From Aldehydirespirator sp965116965 (GTDB taxonomy: Bacteria; Actinomycetota; Acidimicrobiia; Acidimicrobiales; Aldehydirespiratoraceae), in NCBI GenBank assembly GCA_965116965.1, contig OZ220743.1, forward strand, positions 186,001 to 250,000: a stretch of DNA of 64,000 bases, written 5' to 3'. Below are positions 59,810 to 64,000 of this stretch, piece after piece. The notes beneath the pieces were generated by a model that was not told where the DNA came from, did not search any database, and was given only the letters and a program-made list of their open reading frames with translations. Made by a program: the position numbers and the translations under genes. Positions within the stretch are counted from its first letter, which is position 1, and each line of letters starts with the position of its first letter.

Positions 59810-61223
59810 GGCGCTTCGCGTTTGAGGTCGGAGTGGGGGCGGTAGGGGTCCGCGGCTGAACGCGAGGGATCCCCCAGAATCGGCGCTTCCGAACAGCCGA
59901 GGTCTGGAGGATCCCTGTGGAGTGCGACCCTACGCGCGTGTGCGAGTTGTTGGTGGGACTGGGAGATGTGGAGGTGCTCGGCGTCGACGACGAGGCGGGC
60001 GCGCCGCTGCGGGTGCACATACGCTGTCGGGCGCCGCGGCCTGGCTGTGAGCGTTGCGGCGGTGCGCTGTGGTCTGACGGCGAACGGGAGGTGGAGCTGG
60101 TGGATCTGCCGGTGTTCGGCCGGCCGGCGCGGCTGGTGTGGCACAAGCGCCGCTGGCGCTGCGGGGATCCCGACTGCGCGGCGGGGACCGTGACCGAGCA
60201 GGACCGCGAGATCGCGCCCGAGCGCGAGAGACTGACGACGCGCGCGGGGCGCTGGGCGACGCGCCAGTCCGGGCAGGGCCGGCCCCACAGCGATGTCGCC
60301 ACAGAGCTCGGGTGCAGCTGGCACCCGGTGAACGAGTCGGTGCGCCGCTGGGGCTCTGCGCTGCTCGAGGCCGACACCGAGCGCATCTGCGATGTGGTCG
60401 CGCTCGGGCTCGACGAGCACCTGATGTGGCGCCGCGGCCGGTTCCGGACCAAGGCCTGGGCCACCGGCATCGTCGACGTCGGCCGGGGCCAGCTCCTCGA
60501 CATAGTCCCAGGCCGCACCGCACAGGCGCCCACACAGTGGCTGCTTGCGCGGCCCCGCCGCTGGCTGGCCGGCGTCCGCTGGGCGGTGCTGGACCTCTCA
60601 GGCCCCTACCGAGCCGCGTTCGACGCAGCAGTGCCCCACGCCGAGCAGGTCGCGGACCCGTTCCACGTCGTGCGGCTGGGCAACGACGCCCTCGACGAGG
60701 TCCGCCGCAGAGTCCAACAGCAGACCCTCGGCCACCGCGGCCACAAACACGACCCGCTGTATCGGGCCCGCAAGCTGCTGGTCTCCGCGTCCGAGAAGAT
60801 CACCGAGCAAGGCCGCGTCCGGCTGCGGGGCCTGCTCGACGCAGGAGACCCCTACGGCGAGGTCCGCGACGCCTGGCACCGCTGAAGAGACCCTCCGCTC
60901 GATCTATGACATCGACGACACCGAAGTGGGCGCAGCCACCGTCGCCCGCCTCGCCCAGGACCTCCAGGACCCCGCCATGCCCGCCGAGATCAACCGGCTC
61001 GGCCGCACCCTGTGGCGCTGGCGCACCCAGATCGCCAACTGGCACACCGCCCGGGTCACCAACGCCGCCGCCGAAGCCGCCAACAACCTCATCAAACGCG
61101 TCAAACGCGCCGCGTTCGGGTTCACCAACTTCGCCAACTACCGAATCCGAGCCCTCCTCTACGCCGGCAGACCCAACTGGACACTGCTCGACACCCTCAC
61201 TCCGACCTGATTCGCGAAGAGCC
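59810..61223 (+). mobile_element. ISL3-type insertion sequence, copy 2
   Basis: Imperfect 26-bp terminal inverted repeats begin GGCGCTTCGCGTTTGAGGTC (59810) and, from the other end, GGCTCTTCGCGAATCAGGTC (61223 inward). Length is 1414 bp. The 8 bp on either side share only GTTTT, so a target duplication is not clear. Confidence 0.82.
59917..61210 (+). pseudogene. ISL3-family transposase with one +1 frameshift
   Basis: Frame 1 (59917-60887) gives 322 residues with the N-terminal zinc-finger-like CERCGG and CGDPDC, a helix-turn-helix (DVATELGCSWHPVNESVRRW), Asp in LGLDEHLMW and Asp in VLDLSGPYRAAF. It stops at DAWHR. The next frame continues as TAEETLRSIYDIDDTEVGAA and ends with the family segment TNAAAEAANNLIKRVKR containing the catalytic Glu. 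The break is a +1 shift at CAC CGC TGA, identical to copy 1. Either both copies descend from a broken element or the shift is bypassed in translation. Confidence 0.82.
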
Positions 61224-61262
61224 CGTTTTCCGAGGGTGGGCGAAAGCGTTGGCGGCTCGTGG

Positions 61263-61940
61263 TCAGAGCCCGGTGCCGAGCCCGCGGTCGGGTGGGTGGT
61301 GGCGGCGGGCGCGGGTCTCGCCCTGGGCTAGCGACAGAGCACGGTGAGCGAAGTCTTCGGTCTCGGCGGTGACGGCGTCGGCTCCGTAGGCGTCCGCGAC
61401 CAGGGCGAGCAGATGGTCCGGGTCGGTGATCTGGGCGTCGCGGGCGAGACGGGCTGCGTCTTGGAGGTCCAGGGCGCGGGCTGCGTGCAGCTTCATGGCC
61501 AACAGCACAGTGGGGGAGGGGGCCTCGACTGTGAGACAGTCGGTTCGGTGCAGGACTTGGGGCTGGAACTCGCCAGCGGGTGTGAAGATGGCGACGGCGC
61601 TGTTGAGCCAGTTGCGCCGCAGGCCCTCGGCAACAGCGACGAGCCGTGCGGCCCGTGCCATCTCGGCGGGGAATCGCATCGAGATGAAGTCCGCCGCGGT
61701 GGTGCGGCGCTCGCTGTCGGCTTCCTCGGGTCGGGCGCGGAAGCGATGCTCGAGGACGTCGATGTCGTGGGTGGTGCGGTCCTCCCACATGAGCGCCAAG
61801 GCGGCGCCGCCTGCGATCATCAGGTGGTGACCGGTGGAGCCGGCGTCGCGCAGATGTGATGACAGCTGGTCGAACAGACGCCGAATGTCGCCGGCGCCGA
61901 GTTGGCGATCGGGCAGAATCGGCGGCCCGAAGTCGGTCAT
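61263..61940 (-). CDS. Nucleotidyltransferase-fold protein (AbiEii/DUF6036-like)
   Basis: This is a 225-residue protein whose start overlaps the previous stop (ATGA). HHLMIAGGAALALMWEDRTT with HDIDV is the nucleotidyltransferase signature: a GG pair at 44-45 and Asp59/Asp61. The later ARLVAVAEGLRRNWLNSAVA and LLAMKLHAARALDLQDAARL match AbiEii/DUF6036-type proteins. Such enzymes are toxin or immunity components in two-gene systems. The gene upstream is the likely partner. Confidence 0.7.
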   Translation of the reverse strand: MTDFGPPILPDRQLGAGDIRRLFDQLSSHLRDAGSTGHHLMIAGGAALALMWEDRTTHDIDVLEHRFRARPEEADSERRTTAADFISMRFPAEMARAARLVAVAEGLRRNWLNSAVAIFTPAGEFQPQVLHRTDCLTVEAPSPTVLLAMKLHAARALDLQDAARLARDAQITDPDHLLALVADAYGADAVTAETEDFAHRALSLAQGETRARRHHPPDRGLGTGL

Positions 61941-62392
61941 GTCGAGCGCAGGTCCACGACCGAGAAGTACACCCGGTGGTAGGCGCAGATCCCGGGGGCG
62001 TTGTCGCGCAGGCGCCGCCCGTAGGGCGAGGCCAGGTCCACATCGGGCACCAGCGCGACCTCGACGGGCGAGCGCGCCGAGAGCACCCAGGTGGGAAGCG
62101 CGTGGCCATCGCGCTGGCACAGCGCGTGGACCACCGCAGCGGTCTTGGCCGCGACAGTCGCATCGGTGCCCTCGGGCAGGCCGTCTGAGAGCATCAGGGC
62201 CCTGGACTCGGGCTGGTTGTTCCAGTCCTTAATGAACTGCACAACCGGCCAGAAGCCGGCACCGCGGCCACCGCTGTCGATGGCCAGAGCGGCCGGGATC
62301 TCGCCCACGACCATGTAGGGGCTGGCCAGCACTGGCCGAGCACCACTAGCGCCCTCGTCACGCTCTTGTATAGGAGAGTCCACGTCATTCAT
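61937..62392 (-). CDS. Hypothetical protein, partner of the nucleotidyltransferase
   Basis: The 151-residue protein has no family I can name. TATGAT at 62419-62414 could be the -10 box, and AAGG is 7 bp before the chosen ATG (MNDVDSPIQERDEG); an upstream ATG at 62422 would place the start at the -10 box itself. Visible segments are VGEIPAALAIDSGGRGAGFW and VLSARSPVEVALVPDVDLAS. Its stop overlaps the start of the nucleotidyltransferase, as in toxin-antitoxin pairs where the antitoxin is first. Confidence 0.55.
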   Translation of the reverse strand: MNDVDSPIQERDEGASGARPVLASPYMVVGEIPAALAIDSGGRGAGFWPVVQFIKDWNNQPESRALMLSDGLPEGTDATVAAKTAAVVHALCQRDGHALPTWVLSARSPVEVALVPDVDLASPYGRRLRDNAPGICAYHRVYFSVVDLRST

Positions 62393-62569
62393 TGAGAGAA
62401 CCTTATCAGCAATATCATACATTCGAGCACTCCGGCCCGGAACCCGGCCCGGTTGAAGGCCTCAAGTCAGTAACAAGTTGATACACGCTCAACTCGGTTC
62501 GCGTCCCCCGATTGAACCAGCTGAACGATCGGTCTGCCTATCCTCGCCAGGTCCAGGACTTGGGAAGAC

Positions 62570-62832
62570 AGACCACAGCGGCCGTCGAGGAGTTCCTCGA
62601 CGGCCACCACCGCGTGTTCCTGCACCGCACCCCCACCCACGCATCCTGGCTCAACCAGATCGAGATGTGGTTCTCCATCCTCACCCGACAACTCCTCGAC
62701 ACAGCCGAGTTCGCCCACACCAGCGACCTCGCCGGAGCCATCCTCGACCACATCGACGACTACAACAACCGGGCCAAACCCTTCAAATGGACCTACCACC
62801 CAAACCAACAGCCACAGAACTTACGCGCGTGA
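62570..62832 (+). pseudogene. IS630-family transposase, 3' fragment
   Basis: Only the end of an IS630-type transposase remains: VFLHRTPTHASWLNQIEMWF, with the last catalytic Glu in NQIE, and the C-terminal DDYNNRAKPFKWTYHP. The upstream match breaks near 62570, where the second catalytic Asp region would be. No terminal repeats were seen. Confidence 0.75.
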
Positions 62833-62952
62833 CCACTAGCCCACGGCCCTGTTGACCTCGCTCACAATCCATGGAGGATTCTTGGCTGCACCCTGGGGAC
62901 AGGCCTGGGGGGGTTTCACGAGCGGCCGTCGCGGAGTGTCACAGGTCTTCCG

Positions 62953-62958
62953 TACTGT
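62953..62958 (+). promoter_or_regulatory. Leaderless -10 box (TACTGT)
   Basis: TACTGT ends 7 nt before the ATG chosen for the DNA methyltransferase gene. Confidence 0.5.
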
Positions 62959-62965
62959 GCGCGAC

Positions 62966-63928
62966 ATGGGCGAACGTCTGTTCGATATTGGTGTCGAAGA
63001 TCCTCCCTTGACGAGACGGGAGCGGTTAGCGTCGGAGGCGATGAGACGCCGCGAGGAGTCGGGCTCGGCGATGCCGTACCGACGCGTTGCCTCTGGTGAC
63101 ACTGGGCCCGTGGGTCAGATGGATGACTCCGTGCTGATTTGTGGGCCGGCGTTGGAGGGGCTCGACATGCTGCCGGATCGCAGCGTGCGCACGGTGGTGA
63201 CGTCGCCGCCGTATTGGTCGCTTCGCGACTACGAAGCCGACGGGCAGATCGGACGGGACGACGCGCTGGGCGATTACGTCAAGAGCATTGCGGTGACCTT
63301 CGACAAGGTGCGCCGGGTGCTCACCGACGACGGCACGGTGTGGCTCAACGTGGGCGACAGCTACACCTCCGGCAACCGCCGGTACCGGGCTCCGGATCGC
63401 AAGAACCGGGCCCGGGCGATGCGGGTTCGCCCGACTACGCCCGAAGGTCTCAAGCCCAAGGACCTCATCGGGGTGCCCTGGCGGCTGGCGCTGGCGCTGC
63501 AGGACGCGGGATGGTGGCTGCGTTCGGAGGTGATCTGGCACAAGCCCAACGCGCACCCGGAGTCGGTGAAGGACCGGCCCACCAAGGCCCACGAGACGGT
63601 GTTTCTGTTGTCCAAGAGCCAGGACTACTAATACGACGTGGACGCGGTGCGCGGTCCCAACGACAGGCGGCTTCGCACCGTGTGGGACGTCAACACCGAG
63701 CCCCGTCGGCGCGCCGACAGCGGCGTGGACGACCATCCGGCGGTGATGCCGATGACGCTGGCCCGTCAGTGCGTGATGATCACCAGCGAGCCCGGCGACG
63801 TGGTGCTCGACCCTTACGCCGGATCGGGAACGACGCTTCTGGCCGCTCGTGAGCTGGATCGCCGCTGGGTGGGCATCGAGTTGAACCCTGCCTTCGTTGA
63901 CCTGATCGAGCATCGTCTGGCGCTGTGA
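62966..63928 (+). pseudogene. DNA adenine/N4-cytosine methyltransferase with one nonsense codon
   Basis: The frame is open from the ATG at 62966 to 63928 except for one TAA at 63629-63631. Before it are VVTSPPYWSLRDYEADGQIG (motif IV, S-P-P-Y), VWLNVGDSYTSGN and WWLRSEVIWHKPNAHPE; after it, the same frame continues YDVDAVRGPNDRRLRTVWDV and DVVLDPYAGSGTTLLAAREL (motif I, FxGxG-like). The order IV then I places it in the beta class. The broken codon falls in SQDY-stop-YDVDA, where relatives have Tyr, so a single TAC or TAT to TAA change explains it. Suppression or a sequencing error is possible. Confidence 0.8.
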
Positions 63929-64000
63929 GCGACCGCGAGTCCCTCAAGCGGAGCATCGATGGCCTGTCGCCGATGGGCGTGCGGTTCGTTGCCCGCATGG
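63925..64000 (+). CDS. Start of a gene overlapping the methyltransferase stop (cut by window end)
   Basis: A GTG overlaps the methyltransferase stop (GTGA) and opens a frame MSDRESLKRSIDGLSPMGVR that continues past the window. The overlap suggests an operon partner, possibly the matching restriction enzyme, but only 25 residues are visible. Confidence 0.45.
   Translation, partial: MSDRESLKRSIDGLSPMGVRFVARM

Noticed and set aside
59802..61231. 8-bp target duplication around ISL3 copy 2
   Set aside because: The two flanks share only GTTTT, which is too short to claim a duplication.

Overview
The window reads as a chromosome segment of a high-GC (roughly two-thirds G+C) actinobacterium. The evidence is frequent GTG starts, many 4-bp stop/start overlaps (ATGA, GTGA), an actinobacterial-type Tad pilus locus, several acyl-CoA genes and a recurring leaderless-promoter pattern (a TANNNT box 7-8 nt before the start codon). 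An acidimicrobial lineage is my best guess, but no ribosomal or other marker gene is present to prove it.

Region 1 (38-22254) is a Tad/Flp pilus locus. A divergent prepilin peptidase is followed by a long same-strand series: CpaB-like SAF protein, TadZ-like ATPase, TadA, TadB, TadC, a membrane-anchored coiled-coil protein, a pilin-like protein, three TadE/TadG-like pseudopilins and a LysM protein. Without any gap the series continues into two different substrate-binding lipoproteins, two ABC permeases, an ABC ATPase, another lipoprotein and a 775-residue Cys-rich exported protein. It ends with a duplicate of the coiled-coil gene behind a deleted copy of the tadC tail, so most of the locus lies between direct repeats. 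Several of these proteins carry proline-rich arms encoded by DNA tandem repeats.

Region 2 (22275-36890) is mainly acyl-CoA metabolism: two acyl-CoA dehydrogenases, an enoyl-CoA hydratase, a family III CoA-transferase, a thiolase and a MaoC protein. Interspersed are a ParDE toxin-antitoxin pair, a 71-bp tandem repeat, an AbiEi/DUF559-like gene bracketed by perfect 36-bp direct repeats, two M24 peptidase-like genes, a HEPN plus MNT-HEPN pair, a frameshifted TauD-type dioxygenase and a luciferase-like flavin oxidoreductase.

Region 3 (37007-50655) holds a nitroreductase-bioA-bioF-bioD operon (no bioB in view), a SulP transporter, a fatty acid desaturase divergent from an XRE regulator, a crotonase, two VOC proteins, a SnoaL-like protein, an M1 peptidase lipoprotein, a methyltransferase and an SDR. 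A short interspersed repeat recurs here and at the window start, and one copy is translated as the N-terminus of BioD.

Region 4 (about 50667-64000) looks like a defence and mobile-element island. It begins at a 3' tRNA remnant resembling tRNA-Val(CAC). It carries two ISL3-type copies sharing the same frameshift, one IS1182-type element, an IS630 fragment, a GHKL ATPase, a C5-cytosine methyltransferase with an adjacent PD-(D/E)XK nuclease, a Vsr endonuclease, a nucleotidyltransferase pair and an amino-methyltransferase with one nonsense codon. No integrase is seen. The far boundary is outside the window. I found no complete tRNA, no rRNA, no CRISPR array, no riboswitch and no convincing intrinsic terminator.
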